Below, in pieces: positions 25,543-34,737 of a DNA stretch of 64,000 nt (positions are counted from its first letter, which is position 1; every line of letters begins with the position of its first letter). Where the stretch lies: contig JAFWFV010000039.1 of assembly GCA_017515465.1 (NCBI GenBank), forward strand, positions 23,026 to 87,025, written 5' to 3'. This DNA comes from Clostridiales bacterium. GTDB lineage: Bacteria; Bacillota; Clostridia; Saccharofermentanales; Saccharofermentanaceae. The position numbers were made by a program, and so were the translations under genes. The notes beneath the pieces are model-generated. The model made no database searches. It had not been told where the DNA came from and saw nothing but the letters and a program-made list of their open reading frames with translations.

Positions 25543-26445
25543 TTGATAACAACTTCGGATCATTTCGTATCAAATGTAAGATTACCCGGGAACCACAGGA
25601 TCTATAATCCTGTTATGTACGAAATGAAGAACATGGAATTAATGATCAGTTTTCTCAGAAAACGTCTGGCAGAAATGCCTCACGGTAGTTTCGGTGAGAA
25701 GAACGGACGCATGGTCGTGTATATCACATATGATCCTGCGGACAAGTCTGTTGATGCCCGCAACAAGAAGTGTTATTCCGTTGATTCACCCAATGGAAAG
25801 ATATGGTCACCTGTCATTTCGGAATACATAGCCACAAAAAAGAAACTGGACTCATACCTGAATATCTGGAACGGGATATATAGATTCAACCCCCGGAACA
25901 TTGATTATCCTCTCGAGAAGAGCAGATCAACTCTGCTTACCGACAGGTTTTTCTCGGATGCTAAGGAATATGCCAATCCCACTCCGATAGAACACCCTAT
26001 CAAATACAATGGCAAGATACTTAGATCCAAAAATGAGCTGTTGGGAGTACAGACGATCGAGAAGTTCGGTCTTGATTTCAAGATAGAGATCGCTGTGGGA
26101 AATGATCCGTTCAATATGCTGTATCCGGATATTACTTTTTACGTTCCATATCAACAACGGTGTATTTCGATGGAGATCAATGGTGCGTTGAATGTAGCTA
26201 AATACGCCAATAAATCCCTTAACCGTCAGAGCACTTATATCGATCTGGGACTGATGATAGGAAAAGACGTAATTTTTCTGGATATTGCAGATCCTGGTCA
26301 GTTTTATGCTGAATTGTTAGAGACACAGATAAAAACAGCGATCCTATCCGGACTGGATGACATAGTCTTTCCTCATGGCTATGTTAATGACATATTTGAT
26401 CATACTATGGATTCTCTACCAAGCGGTTTTTGGAGCATCTCATAG
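25543..26445 (+). CDS. Orphan protein with PD-(D/E)XK nuclease-like motifs
   Basis: 300 residues if it begins at the TTG at 25543 (AAAAGG ten bases upstream); an ATG at 25615 is the alternative. The first half is unknown: LIxFLRKRLAEMPHG and a conserved-looking YITYDP. The second half has LRSKNELLGVQTIEKFGLDF (Glu165), YPDITFY (Asp196) and ISMEINGAL (Glu211, Asn213), the order expected for a PD-(D/E)XK nuclease core in which Lys is replaced. The last 12 codons and the stop TAG lie inside the phased repeat element at 26411. Function unknown; the nuclease call is inference. Confidence 0.7.
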   Translation: MITTSDHFVSNVRLPGNHRIYNPVMYEMKNMELMISFLRKRLAEMPHGSFGEKNGRMVVYITYDPADKSVDARNKKCYSVDSPNGKIWSPVISEYIATKKKLDSYLNIWNGIYRFNPRNIDYPLEKSRSTLLTDRFFSDAKEYANPTPIEHPIKYNGKILRSKNELLGVQTIEKFGLDFKIEIAVGNDPFNMLYPDITFYVPYQQRCISMEINGALNVAKYANKSLNRQSTYIDLGLMIGKDVIFLDIADPGQFYAELLETQIKTAILSGLDDIVFPHGYVNDIFDHTMDSLPSGFWSIS

Positions 26446-26589
26446 AGAATATGTGTAGAGAATTCAGGGTATTATTCTCTATGACATGGTTAAATCGGTG
26501 GTTAATAGAGAACACCTATAGAGAATAATGAACCATATTCTCTATAACATGCGGAAAAACGCATCATGTAGAGAACCAGCGTAGAGAAT
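26411..26589 (-). repeat. Phased nine-site 8-mer element, copy A (179 nt)
   Basis: Read on the minus strand: three modules of ATTCTCTA, 5 bases, RTTCTCTA, 24 bases, TAGAGAAT, joined by 10-base linkers. Plus-strand 8-mers begin at 26411, 26443, 26456, 26474, 26506, 26519, 26537, 26569 and 26582; equivalent sites are exactly 63 bases apart. The sequence between the 8-mers is not conserved from module to module. TAGAGAAT can pair with either upstream RTTCTCTA or with the next ATTCTCTA, so RNA could switch between hairpins. The first 35 bases are inside the preceding CDS. The other copy, at 61973-62151, is identical in layout and inverted. Confidence 0.9.
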
Positions 26590-26609
26590 CCTGCACAGAT
26601 ACATGCACA

Positions 26610-26637
26610 AAAAAGCCCGGGCCACAAAGCCCGGGCT
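26610..26637 (-). terminator. Terminator after pgk-tpi
   Basis: AGCCCGGGC (26629-26637 on the minus strand) pairs perfectly with GCCCGGGCT (26614-26622) over a six-base loop, followed by TTTT. It is one of the strongest hairpins in the window. Confidence 0.92.
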
Positions 26638-26662
26638 GAATAAGCTGATCAGATGGTCAGGA

Positions 26663-28618
26663 TCACTCGCCTGCGTTGCAGATGATGGAGAAATCCTCAG
26701 CCTTCAGTGAAGCGCCGCCTACGAGACCGCCGTTGATGTCCTTCTGAGCGAAGAGGCCTGCAGCGTTCTTGGCATTGCATGAACCACCATACTGGATCGT
26801 CATAGCCTCTGCGCACTTGTCGCAGTAGAGCTCAGCGATAACGCCACGGATGAATGCGCAAACTTCCTCAGCCTGCTCATCTGTAGCTGTCTTGCCTGTA
26901 CCGATAGCCCAGATAGGCTCGTATGCGATAGTGATCTGGCAGAGCTTGGAAGCGGGGATGTCCTTGAATGCGCCAACGATCTGGCCCTTGATCCAGTCGA
27001 ATGTCTCGCCTGCTTCACGCTGAGCAAGAGATTCACCACAGCAGATGATAGGTCTTACACCATACTTCAGGAGAGCCAGTGCCTTCTTGTTTACTGTCTC
27101 ATCTGTCTCTGCATTGTACTCACGACGCTCGGAGTGACCGATGATGCAGTAGTTAACACCCATCTTAGCCAGCCACAGAGGAGAGATCTCACCTGTGAAC
27201 GCGCCCTTCTCCTCGAAGTGGCAGTTCTGAGCTGCGATCTTGATATTGGAGTAAGCTGCAGCCTCAACTGCTGCTGCGAGAGCTGTTGCGGGAACGCCCA
27301 GAGCGATCCTTGCCTTTGCATCCTTTACGAGGGGCTTGAGCTCTTCGATGAGCTTAACTGCATCAGAAGGGATACCGCAGTTCATCTTCCAGTTGCCTGC
27401 TGCGAATGTTCTGCCGATCTTCTTGTCGTTGAGGCAATCGATACCGGGGAGAACCTTACCCTCGATGAACTCGAGAGAAGCGCCGCCGCCTGTGGAGATA
27501 TGGGATACCTTATCTGCGAAGCCGAGCTTCTCGATAGCTGCTGCGGAGTCACCGCCGCCGATGATGGATACTGCATCAGACTCAGCGATAGCTGCTGCCA
27601 GTGCCTTTGTACCTACTGCGAACTTCTCGAACTCGAATACGCCTGCAGGACCATTCCAGATAACTGTCTTTGCGTTCTTGATCTCTGCGGAGAACTTCTC
27701 GATAGTCTTGGGACCGATATCGAGACCTTCCCATCCGTCGGGGATCTCCATTGTGGGAACTACCTGGGAGTTAGCGTCAGCAGCGAAGTTGTCAGCAACT
27801 ACTGTATCCTCAGGGAGAAGGAGCTTAACACCCTTCTCTTCTGCCTTTGCGATGAGTTCCTTTGCCAGGTCTACCTTGTCTGCCTCGAAGAGGGAGTTAC
27901 CGATCTTGCCGCCCTGAGCAGCGATGAATGTGTAAGCCATACCGCCGCCGATGATGATCGTGTCAGCCTTGTCCATGAGGTTTGTGATAACACCGATCTT
28001 GTCGGAAACCTTAGCACCGCCGAGGATAGCAACGAAGGGACGCTTAGGATCAGCGAGAGCGCCGCCGATGAAATCGATTTCCTTCTGGATCAGGTAACCT
28101 GATGCTGAAGGAAGGAAGTTAGCCAGGCCTGCTGTAGAAGCATGAGCTCTGTGAGCTGTACCGAATGCATCGTTTACATAGAGGTCAGCCATGGAAGCGA
28201 GCTCTGCAGCGAACTTAGGATCGTTCTTTGTCTCTTCCTTGTGGAATCTAACGTTCTCGAGCATGAGGATCTCGCCGTCCTTAAGAGCAGCAGCCTTAGC
28301 CTTTGCATCCTCACCGATAACGTCAGCAGCCAGTGTAACGGGCTTGCCGATGAGCTCAGCGAGTCTCTCTGCAGCGGGCTTCATGGAGAACTTAGCCTCA
28401 GGTCCGTTCTTCGGACGTCCGAGGTGTGATACGAGGATAACCTTCGCATTATTGTCTACGAGATACTTGATCGTAGGGAGCGCGCCTTTGATACGCTTGT
28501 CATCTGTGATCTTTGTGCCTGTCTCTTTGTCGAGAGGTACGTTAAAGTCAACACGTACGATGACTCTCTTACCTGCAACGTTCAGGTCTTCAACGTTCTT
28601 CTTGTCATACATTGCCAT
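26663..28618 (-). CDS. pgk-tpiA: Bifunctional phosphoglycerate kinase / triosephosphate isomerase fusion
   Basis: 651 residues in one frame. Residues 1 to about 398 are a full PGK ([52 protein letters not shown]). After a short joint ([11 protein letters not shown]) a full TIM starts at about 404 (AAGNWKMN), with catalytic [10 protein letters not shown] and [14 protein letters not shown]. Thermotoga maritima makes a similar PGK-TIM fusion; here it is a plain in-frame fusion. I choose the ATG at 28616-28618, ten bases after AGGAG. An upstream GTG (28627) lies too close to that site. No gap (GAPDH) gene is adjacent. Confidence 0.97.
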   Translation of the reverse strand: MAMYDKKNVEDLNVAGKRVIVRVDFNVPLDKETGTKITDDKRIKGALPTIKYLVDNNAKVILVSHLGRPKNGPEAKFSMKPAAERLAELIGKPVTLAADVIGEDAKAKAAALKDGEILMLENVRFHKEETKNDPKFAAELASMADLYVNDAFGTAHRAHASTAGLANFLPSASGYLIQKEIDFIGGALADPKRPFVAILGGAKVSDKIGVITNLMDKADTIIIGGGMAYTFIAAQGGKIGNSLFEADKVDLAKELIAKAEEKGVKLLLPEDTVVADNFAADANSQVVPTMEIPDGWEGLDIGPKTIEKFSAEIKNAKTVIWNGPAGVFEFEKFAVGTKALAAAIAESDAVSIIGGGDSAAAIEKLGFADKVSHISTGGGASLEFIEGKVLPGIDCLNDKKIGRTFAAGNWKMNCGIPSDAVKLIEELKPLVKDAKARIALGVPATALAAAVEAAAYSNIKIAAQNCHFEEKGAFTGEISPLWLAKMGVNYCIIGHSERREYNAETDETVNKKALALLKYGVRPIICCGESLAQREAGETFDWIKGQIVGAFKDIPASKLCQITIAYEPIWAIGTGKTATDEQAEEVCAFIRGVIAELYCDKCAEAMTIQYGGSCNAKNAAGLFAQKDINGGLVGGASLKAEDFSIICNAGE

Positions 28619-28631
28619 GGGATTCACTCTC

Positions 28632-28649
28632 CTGATAATTTTTTATCAG
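28632..28649 (-). promoter_or_regulatory. Hairpin abutting the pgk-tpi ribosome site
   Basis: CTGATAA / TTATCAG (28643-28649 and 28632-28638) form a seven-base stem with a four-base loop. Its 3' arm overlaps the CAGGAG ribosome site on the minus strand. It may stabilise the mRNA or tune initiation. A TATAAT (minus strand, 28677-28682) about 30 bases upstream is the likely -10; the -35 is weak. Confidence 0.45.
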
Positions 28650-28719
28650 TGCCTTGAATTGCACTTAACGGCAAACATTATACTATTTTTCAGGTGTATA
28701 TTAAAGGGCAATTATAGGC

Positions 28720-29898
28720 TTATTCGTGTGAAAGTTCCGACATCTGCTGTATCATGAATATCTTGTCACCGGGAAGGACGAACCGTGTTAATCCGCCCTT
28801 GCTGTCGTATATCTCGATGTTGGAACCATACTTGCATACCATGCCGCGGAGTCTGGAAGTGTTATATCTGATCTCTTCACTGCCGAGGAAATGTATTTCC
28901 CCATTGCTGATAAGGAACGTTCCCTCATCGACTTTCTCGAAAGTAAACTGGTCCTTCTCCCTGAATACCTCACATTCACTCGAAAAAGCAGTAATGCTGC
29001 CTTCTTCTATCCTCTTTTTCTCCCACTCTGTCCATTTATGCAAGTCAAAAGCCTTATCTTTGTATGTGATCGTTCCATCGGGATGGTATTCATAGGCTGT
29101 TTTGCACTTGTCACAGATGATGCTGTTATTGCCGTCCCATTTGAGAGCAAAAGAAACATCACAGCACGGGCACCTGTATGCAATGTTATTAAGCCCTTCT
29201 GCCAGCTTCTTGCTGCCAAACCTGATCCCGCTCTGCCTTGCCCATTCATTCTCGTCGTAATCGATGGAACTCTTTATCTCGCGGTCCAGTTCCTCTACCG
29301 TCATGGAACTGATCTCTTCTCTCGTTATTACGCGGACAAACTCCGAGGATATCCTTCCTCTGCGGATCCTGAGCCTGGAGCACCACCTGGGAATAGTGAG
29401 ATATGCGCCGTGGATATGCTGGACGTAGATCGAAGCTCCCGCTTTCTTGGCAAACTTGGCAACGCCGTCATCGAATCTGTCGGTGGTATGCCCGTCAACA
29501 TGCCTGGTTGCCTCAGGGTAGATCACCAGGACACCATTTCTCTTCATTACCTTCATCATTGCCTTGACTGCAGATGTATCCACGGCGAACTGTTTTTTGG
29601 GAATGGCTCCTCCCAGTTTAAAGACGTGCCCCCAGAAATGCTTGCGGAACAAAAACTCCCCACAGACGAAGTTTACCTTGCGTCCGTGGGTGAGTCTTGA
29701 AGTAACCATGGGATCCAGAAAAGATTCGTGGTTGGCAATGACGATGATCGGCCCCTCAGCCTTGAGGAACTCCCTGTCAGGCTTCACCTTGATGCCTGAC
29801 AGCAGAGCTATTATGGGCACCAGGATATTGGAGCCCACAAAGCCGAACCAGAAGGTGCTGGGAACGCACCCGATGTCATAGTTATACTCCTTTGCCAT
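28720..29898 (-). CDS. PlsC-type acyltransferase with C-terminal zinc ribbon
   Basis: 392 residues. The N-terminal half is a lysophosphatidate-acyltransferase domain: NHESFLDP (HX4D, about residue 54) and YPEATRH (acceptor motif, about 128). One hydrophobic segment at the N-terminus can anchor it to the membrane. From about residue 238 there is a four-cysteine zinc ribbon (CPCC to CDKC), then a beta-rich C-terminal domain not found in ordinary PlsC. It probably acylates lysophosphatidate or a related lipid; the role of the extra domain is unknown. Its ATG overlaps the clpC stop, so it is translationally coupled to the stress operon. Confidence 0.85.
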   Translation of the reverse strand: MAKEYNYDIGCVPSTFWFGFVGSNILVPIIALLSGIKVKPDREFLKAEGPIIVIANHESFLDPMVTSRLTHGRKVNFVCGEFLFRKHFWGHVFKLGGAIPKKQFAVDTSAVKAMMKVMKRNGVLVIYPEATRHVDGHTTDRFDDGVAKFAKKAGASIYVQHIHGAYLTIPRWCSRLRIRRGRISSEFVRVITREEISSMTVEELDREIKSSIDYDENEWARQSGIRFGSKKLAEGLNNIAYRCPCCDVSFALKWDGNNSIICDKCKTAYEYHPDGTITYKDKAFDLHKWTEWEKKRIEEGSITAFSSECEVFREKDQFTFEKVDEGTFLISNGEIHFLGSEEIRYNTSRLRGMVCKYGSNIEIYDSKGGLTRFVLPGDKIFMIQQMSELSHE

Positions 29899-32591
29899 CA
29901 GATGTGCTCTTCGATGGCAACGGGAAGTTCATCCCCCTCACCGTCGCTGACAGGACCGCCGTCGGAAACGATCATGGCAGATGCCTTAGCTTCCTTGAAG
30001 TCCTTCTCGTCCACGGCAGGATCCACATCAAACAGGGCAACGTGACCCTCTACTGCGATACCGTCAAGGAGGGATTCAGCCAGCCTGTCTTCGATGACGG
30101 ACTGAACGGCCCTTCTCAGAGGTCTGGCACCGAACTGGGGATCGTAGCCCTTCTCGACGATGAAGCTCTTTGCCCTGTCGGTCAGCTTGATGACGATGTT
30201 CTTGTCCTTAAGCCTCTTCGATACGTTGCCGATCATGTTGTCTACGATCGTTACGAGTGAATCGTGGCTGAGCATGCGGAAGAAGATCAGTTCATCCACA
30301 CGGTTGATGAACTCGGGAGAGAATGTCTTTTTAAGTTCATCTATAACTATGCCCTTTGCCTCGTCATAGCTCTTGCCGCCGTAGAGTCCGTCACGGCTCA
30401 GTTCATCCTTGTCGTCATCATCTATCGTGCCGAATCCGATCCTTCTGCCGGATGATGCAGTGAGCATCTTGGCGCCGATATTTGACGTCATGATTATGAT
30501 CGTGTTCTTAAAGTCAACAGTCCTTCCGTGAGAATCGGTGAGACGTCCGTCGTCCAGAACCTGGAGCATCGTGTTGAAGACATCGATATGAGCCTTCTCT
30601 ATCTCATCGAACAGGATCACGGAATAAGGATGGGATCTGACCTTGTCAGTCAGCTGGCCGCCTCCCTCATCGTATCCTACATATCCCGGAGGGGCACCTA
30701 TGAGCTTGCTGACATCATTCTTTTCCATGTACTCCGACATGTCGACCCTGATGAGAGCATCTTCCGTTCCGAACATTACCTCAGCCAGTGCCTTGGCAAG
30801 CTCGGTCTTACCTACACCCGTGGTACCGAGGAAGATGAAGGATCCGGAAGGCTTCGAAGGATCCTTGAGTCCGAGCCTGCTGCGGCGTATCGCCTTTGCT
30901 ACGGCAGTTACTGCCTCATCCTGACCGATGACCCTCTTCTTGAGTTCTGACTCCAGGTTCTTAAGTCTCTCGTTGTCAGATTCAGTGAGCTTGGTCACGG
31001 GGATGCTCGTCATCTCAGCGAGGATGGATGAGATCTCATCCTCGGAGATCGTTCCGATATAATCGATACTGCCGTCTTTTTCCTTGCCGGGATCTGTCTT
31101 TTTGATCGCTCCTTCCAGCGATTCAAGACGTGTCTTGAGCTCCTGCTCCCTGATCTTGATCTCCTGTGCCTTCTCGAAATCCTGCTCATCGATCGCAGAC
31201 TTCTTCTGCTTTTCCAGATCTTCGATCTCCTTATTGATGGCATCAGTCTCTCCGCTATCGGTGAGTTTGACCCTTGCTCTCGCAGCTGCCTCATCGATAA
31301 GGTCTATCGCCTTATCGGGAAGGAACTTCTCGGTTATGTATCTGGAGGACAGCCTGACCGCTGATTCGATGGCTGAATCAGTGATGCGGATCCTGTGATG
31401 CTCCTCATATTTCGATCTCAGTCCCTTGAGGATCTCAATAGCTTCCTCTTCGCTGGGTTCATTGACCTGGACCTTCATGAACCTTCTCTCGAGGGCAGGA
31501 TCCTTCTCAATGAACTTGCCGTATTCCTTCGCAGTCGTGGCACCGATTATCTGAAGTTCACCCTTGGTAAGCATGGGTTTCATCATGTTGGCTGCATCGA
31601 GGCTGCCGCCTGAAGTATCACCCGCACCTACGATGGTATGTATCTCGTCGATGAACAGTATGATATCCGGATCTTCGGTAGCTTCCTTGAGCATCTTCTT
31701 GATACGCTCTTCGAAATCACCTCTGTACTTGGAGCCTGCAACCATACCGCCGATCTCAACGCTGTAGATAGTCTTGCCCTTGAGGATGGAGGGAACGTCT
31801 CCCTTGACGATCTTATATGCGAGTCCCTCAGCGATGGCCGTCTTGCCTACACCGGGATCACCGATGAGGCAGGGGTTGTTCTTTGTCCTTCTGGCAAGTA
31901 TCTGGATGACCCTGTTGATCTCGCTGTCCCTGCCGATAACGGGATCGATCTTGTTATCCCTTGCCAGCTGGGTCAGATCCTTGCCGAATTCATCAAGTAT
32001 CTTGTGCTTGCCAGAACCCTGCTTTCTGTCCGGACGTTCCCTTCTGCCTCCTGCTGCACCTGAAGACGCATCAGAAGCTATGTCTTCATCACTGTCAGAT
32101 GATCTGGCGTTTTTTCTCGACAGATCCCTGAAAAATGACCTCAGCTTCTGAAGGATATCTGAAATGTTTCCTCCGCTGGCCTTTATTACCGCCCCTGTAC
32201 TGTCGCTCTGTCCTCTCGACTGAACAAGTACGTAAAGGATATGTTCGGGGAATATTACTCCGCCGTTGCCGATCCTGGTGGAAAAATCCTGTGAAGAGAC
32301 GATAGTCCTCTTGGAATCGATCCTGAGGCTCGATATCGCCATGTCGCAGATATCATCTGCGTTATCACCATCGAAGAGTGACTCCTCATCAATATTGCTG
32401 ACGTTCACTGCATCAAGAAGAGAATCGAAACTCTCCACTGTTTCCTGCATGATCTCCCTGGCATATCCGTCATGTATCAGTATTCCTCCCAATATATGCT
32501 GGGGAGATACAAACTGACTCTGCTGCAGGTCCGCTATCCTTCTGGAATTAGCAAGGACCCTGACAGTATCATTTGTAAATTTTAATCCCAT
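29898..32591 (-). CDS. clpC: ATP-dependent Clp protease unfoldase ClpC
   Basis: 897 residues, class I Hsp100. It has a double Clp-N region, first AAA+ module with GDPGVGKTA and DEIHTIVGAG, an M-domain containing a UVR-type stretch (about 430-460) and a second AAA+ module with GTTGVGKTE. The region about 155-195 is a longer than usual Ser/Asp/Arg-rich linker. With ClpP it degrades proteins, in Bacillus including arginine-phosphorylated ones marked by McsB. Last gene but one of the ctsR operon. A VGF or IGF ClpP loop could be RRIGFGTIDD in the second module. Confidence 0.96.
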   Translation of the reverse strand: MGLKFTNDTVRVLANSRRIADLQQSQFVSPQHILGGILIHDGYAREIMQETVESFDSLLDAVNVSNIDEESLFDGDNADDICDMAISSLRIDSKRTIVSSQDFSTRIGNGGVIFPEHILYVLVQSRGQSDSTGAVIKASGGNISDILQKLRSFFRDLSRKNARSSDSDEDIASDASSGAAGGRRERPDRKQGSGKHKILDEFGKDLTQLARDNKIDPVIGRDSEINRVIQILARRTKNNPCLIGDPGVGKTAIAEGLAYKIVKGDVPSILKGKTIYSVEIGGMVAGSKYRGDFEERIKKMLKEATEDPDIILFIDEIHTIVGAGDTSGGSLDAANMMKPMLTKGELQIIGATTAKEYGKFIEKDPALERRFMKVQVNEPSEEEAIEILKGLRSKYEEHHRIRITDSAIESAVRLSSRYITEKFLPDKAIDLIDEAAARARVKLTDSGETDAINKEIEDLEKQKKSAIDEQDFEKAQEIKIREQELKTRLESLEGAIKKTDPGKEKDGSIDYIGTISEDEISSILAEMTSIPVTKLTESDNERLKNLESELKKRVIGQDEAVTAVAKAIRRSRLGLKDPSKPSGSFIFLGTTGVGKTELAKALAEVMFGTEDALIRVDMSEYMEKNDVSKLIGAPPGYVGYDEGGGQLTDKVRSHPYSVILFDEIEKAHIDVFNTMLQVLDDGRLTDSHGRTVDFKNTIIIMTSNIGAKMLTASSGRRIGFGTIDDDDKDELSRDGLYGGKSYDEAKGIVIDELKKTFSPEFINRVDELIFFRMLSHDSLVTIVDNMIGNVSKRLKDKNIVIKLTDRAKSFIVEKGYDPQFGARPLRRAVQSVIEDRLAESLLDGIAVEGHVALFDVDPAVDEKDFKEAKASAMIVSDGGPVSDGEGDELPVAIEEHI

Positions 32592-32602
32592 CTATCTATA
32601 CC

Positions 32603-33637
32603 TCACTTCCTGTTCCTGATCACACGGGCGATCATGGCGGCAGTGTATTTACTGTCGGCATTATATCCCTTTGATCCCTTTATCCGCATGGGATAGATAC
32701 TCCATAACAGCTTGGATGTTATCGTGTTGATCTGATCCCATTCTATCCCTATTTCATTGCGGTCTTCATAGCCGTGATAGAGCCTTATCCAGCTGATGAG
32801 GTCTAGAGCCTCCAGAGGATCCACGCTCTTTGAGTAGTACAGTATCCCGTATGCTCTGTAGAAACTGTTCTCCAGCAGATCATTGCGGTTCTTCCTGAGA
32901 TTATCACGGCAGAGATTCTCGATCATCATTATCTCTTCCATCAGTTTTGCTGCACTGTCCAGAACACTGATCTCATCATGTCCCATGGATGCACTGCTGG
33001 CTACGACATAGACATCACCTTTGAGCACCTTGTCATCGTTAAAGAAAGGATAGATCTTCCAGTCATGTGCCCTGACCTTGGACTGAAGGATCTCCAGTCC
33101 GTCTCCTGTCCTGACGATGCCGGGGATCGCAATGGTAAACATGAGCTTGAATCCCAGGCCCGTGGATACAACACTGCTGCCCAGGTATCCGTATTTCTCA
33201 CTGAATGCAACATCCAGTTTGTTCTCCAGATCCACTGCCAGATCCTCACACATCTTGTACACGTAATTCGTATATCCCGGCAGCTGTGCCCTGATCTTGA
33301 TGTGGTCCTGATCATTGACCACCACTGACAGGCTCCTGCTGTCATTTGTCAGTATGGCCTTGCCCTCCGGATCGGAAAACAGGCTCGTTCCGCTCATTAC
33401 CTGACTGTCTATCAGATTGCTCCTGTCCTTATCGCTGATGCCTTCCATCCTGTAAGATGACATGCCCTTGTCCGACAGGGCATCTTCAACTTTCTTAACA
33501 ACTTCATCCTTGTCTGATAATTCCATTGTCTGGGGAAAATTATATCCCTTCAGATTGCGGGTCATTATCACCTTGGAGGAAAGAACTATCTCAGGATTTC
33601 TGCCCGTGGATTCATACCATCTTGAAATGCTCATCAA
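32603..33637 (-). CDS. mcsB: McsB-like protein (divergent protein-arginine kinase)
   Basis: 344 residues, recognised by position between mcsA and clpC and by residual motifs: VLSSKVIMTRNL (usual SSRxRLARN), VVNDQDHIKIRAQLPG (usual VNEEDHIRIQ) and AFSEKYGYLGSS (usual AFDEKYGYLT). The catalytic block CPTNVGTG is SVVSTGLG, without the cysteine, the RGLYGEGSEA loop is IYPFFNDDK, and two of the ATP-binding arginines are changed. By eye it looks inactive as a phosphagen-type kinase, possibly an adaptor or regulator only. Overlaps mcsA by four bases. Confidence 0.85.
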   Translation of the reverse strand: MMSISRWYESTGRNPEIVLSSKVIMTRNLKGYNFPQTMELSDKDEVVKKVEDALSDKGMSSYRMEGISDKDRSNLIDSQVMSGTSLFSDPEGKAILTNDSRSLSVVVNDQDHIKIRAQLPGYTNYVYKMCEDLAVDLENKLDVAFSEKYGYLGSSVVSTGLGFKLMFTIAIPGIVRTGDGLEILQSKVRAHDWKIYPFFNDDKVLKGDVYVVASSASMGHDEISVLDSAAKLMEEIMMIENLCRDNLRKNRNDLLENSFYRAYGILYYSKSVDPLEALDLISWIRLYHGYEDRNEIGIEWDQINTITSKLLWSIYPMRIKGSKGYNADSKYTAAMIARVIRNRK

Positions 33638-34209
33638 TCCTTACCTCCCTTCCTGGATCTGATCTCGTCCCTGAGTCTTGCTGCCAGCACGAAATCCTCC
33701 TTGGCAATGGCCTCCTTAAGAGCCTGTTCCAGCTTCTCATCACTTACTGTTCCCAGGTCCGCCTTGGCCATGTGGTCGGCAAGATCCTCCGTCTTCTTTT
33801 CAGGGGCCTTTTTCTCCGGGATCTGCATCTCTTCTCCGGAAGCATCGTCGAATTCATATTCGATCCTCTCGCCGGGCTTCGTGCCCATGTATTCGTTACT
33901 GCCGTATAATCTGAACATTCTCTTTGCAACTTCATTTCCAAAAGTGTTGAAGCAGGTGATACAGCCCAGCTTACCGGTATTTTCAAACTCACTCAGCGTC
34001 ATTCCGCAATTGCTGCATGTTACCGCATTATTGGCGAAATCAAGTTCATTCATGGCATGAAGTGCCTGCTGTAATCCATCCAGTGAATTGAAGTTCATAT
34101 TAAAGAATGAAAAGCCCATATCAGCAGCACAGTCGTTGCAGAAATATGCACCGTTTATCCTGGTGAAATTATTGTTCGGGATCTGCCTCCCGCATCTGGA
34201 ACATCTCAT
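33634..34209 (-). CDS. mcsA: McsA-like zinc-finger adaptor with UVR motif
   Basis: 191 residues. Two treble-clef-type pairs, CSRCG / CNDCA (3-29) and CSNCG / CITCF (65-84), bind zinc, and a C-terminal UVR motif (LEQALKEAIAKEDFVLAARLRDEI, here in part) is coiled-coil. McsA activates McsB and helps target CtsR and ClpC clients in Bacillus. It overlaps ctsR and mcsB by four bases each, so the three are tightly coupled. Full cysteine sets suggest this subunit is intact even though McsB is divergent. Confidence 0.9.
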   Translation of the reverse strand: MRCSRCGRQIPNNNFTRINGAYFCNDCAADMGFSFFNMNFNSLDGLQQALHAMNELDFANNAVTCSNCGMTLSEFENTGKLGCITCFNTFGNEVAKRMFRLYGSNEYMGTKPGERIEYEFDDASGEEMQIPEKKAPEKKTEDLADHMAKADLGTVSDEKLEQALKEAIAKEDFVLAARLRDEIRSRKGGKD

Positions 34210-34691
34210 CTTCCGTACTCCTCTCTATGTCCGTTGTTCATTAATGCGAGTATCGCATTCTTCATGATATCGGCCCTGATAACGGATCTGATATCCGGGT
34301 ATGCCTTGGCAAGCGCCCTGTCATTTATTACCGCCATTATTACGTCATATTCCTTGGAAGTGATGACGCCGCAGGAGGCCGCACTGGTCAGCAGATTATT
34401 GGCCTGCTGCTGGGTCAGAACATTACCGATCGCATTGAGCATCTCATACAGATATTCCTCACCGGTCATGTACTGAACTCTAGTTATGGTTATCTGACCG
34501 CCGCCGCCTCTCCTGCTCTCCACTATGTATCCGTTTCCGCTGGAGAACCTCGTGGTCAGGACATAAGTTATCTGTGACGGGACACAATTGGCAAGTTCTG
34601 CGATCTGACTCCTGTTAATGGTACAGGATCCGTTGTTCTCCTCCACCCGCTGTTTTATTATTGCTTCTATTACATCTGCTACTCTGGCCAT
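34206..34691 (-). CDS. ctsR: CtsR transcriptional repressor of class III stress genes
   Basis: 161 residues. The N-terminal winged helix (MARVADVIEAIIKQRVEENN, then IAELANCVPSQITYVLTTRF and RRGGGGQITI) includes the DNA-contact wing with its glycine string. The C-terminal four-helix domain binds ClpC/McsB. It represses its own operon, for which a perfect box lies upstream. Autoregulation with mcsA-mcsB-clpC is the standard arrangement in Bacillota. Confidence 0.96.
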   Translation of the reverse strand: MARVADVIEAIIKQRVEENNGSCTINRSQIAELANCVPSQITYVLTTRFSSGNGYIVESRRGGGGQITITRVQYMTGEEYLYEMLNAIGNVLTQQQANNLLTSAASCGVITSKEYDVIMAVINDRALAKAYPDIRSVIRADIMKNAILALMNNGHREEYGR

Positions 34692-34737
34692 GGGCTTCCT
34701 CCCTTCGACTTTGACTTTGACTTTCTTTGATATTTAT

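Noticed and set aside
26411..26589. CRISPR array
   Set aside because: The conserved parts are only 8 bases, alternate in orientation and have three different spacings; no repeats of 23-40 bases and no cas genes in the window.
27134..28102. A 322-codon open frame opposite pgk-tpi
   Set aside because: Cys/Leu/Ser-rich antisense shadow of a highly conserved gene, without ribosome site or any family resemblance.
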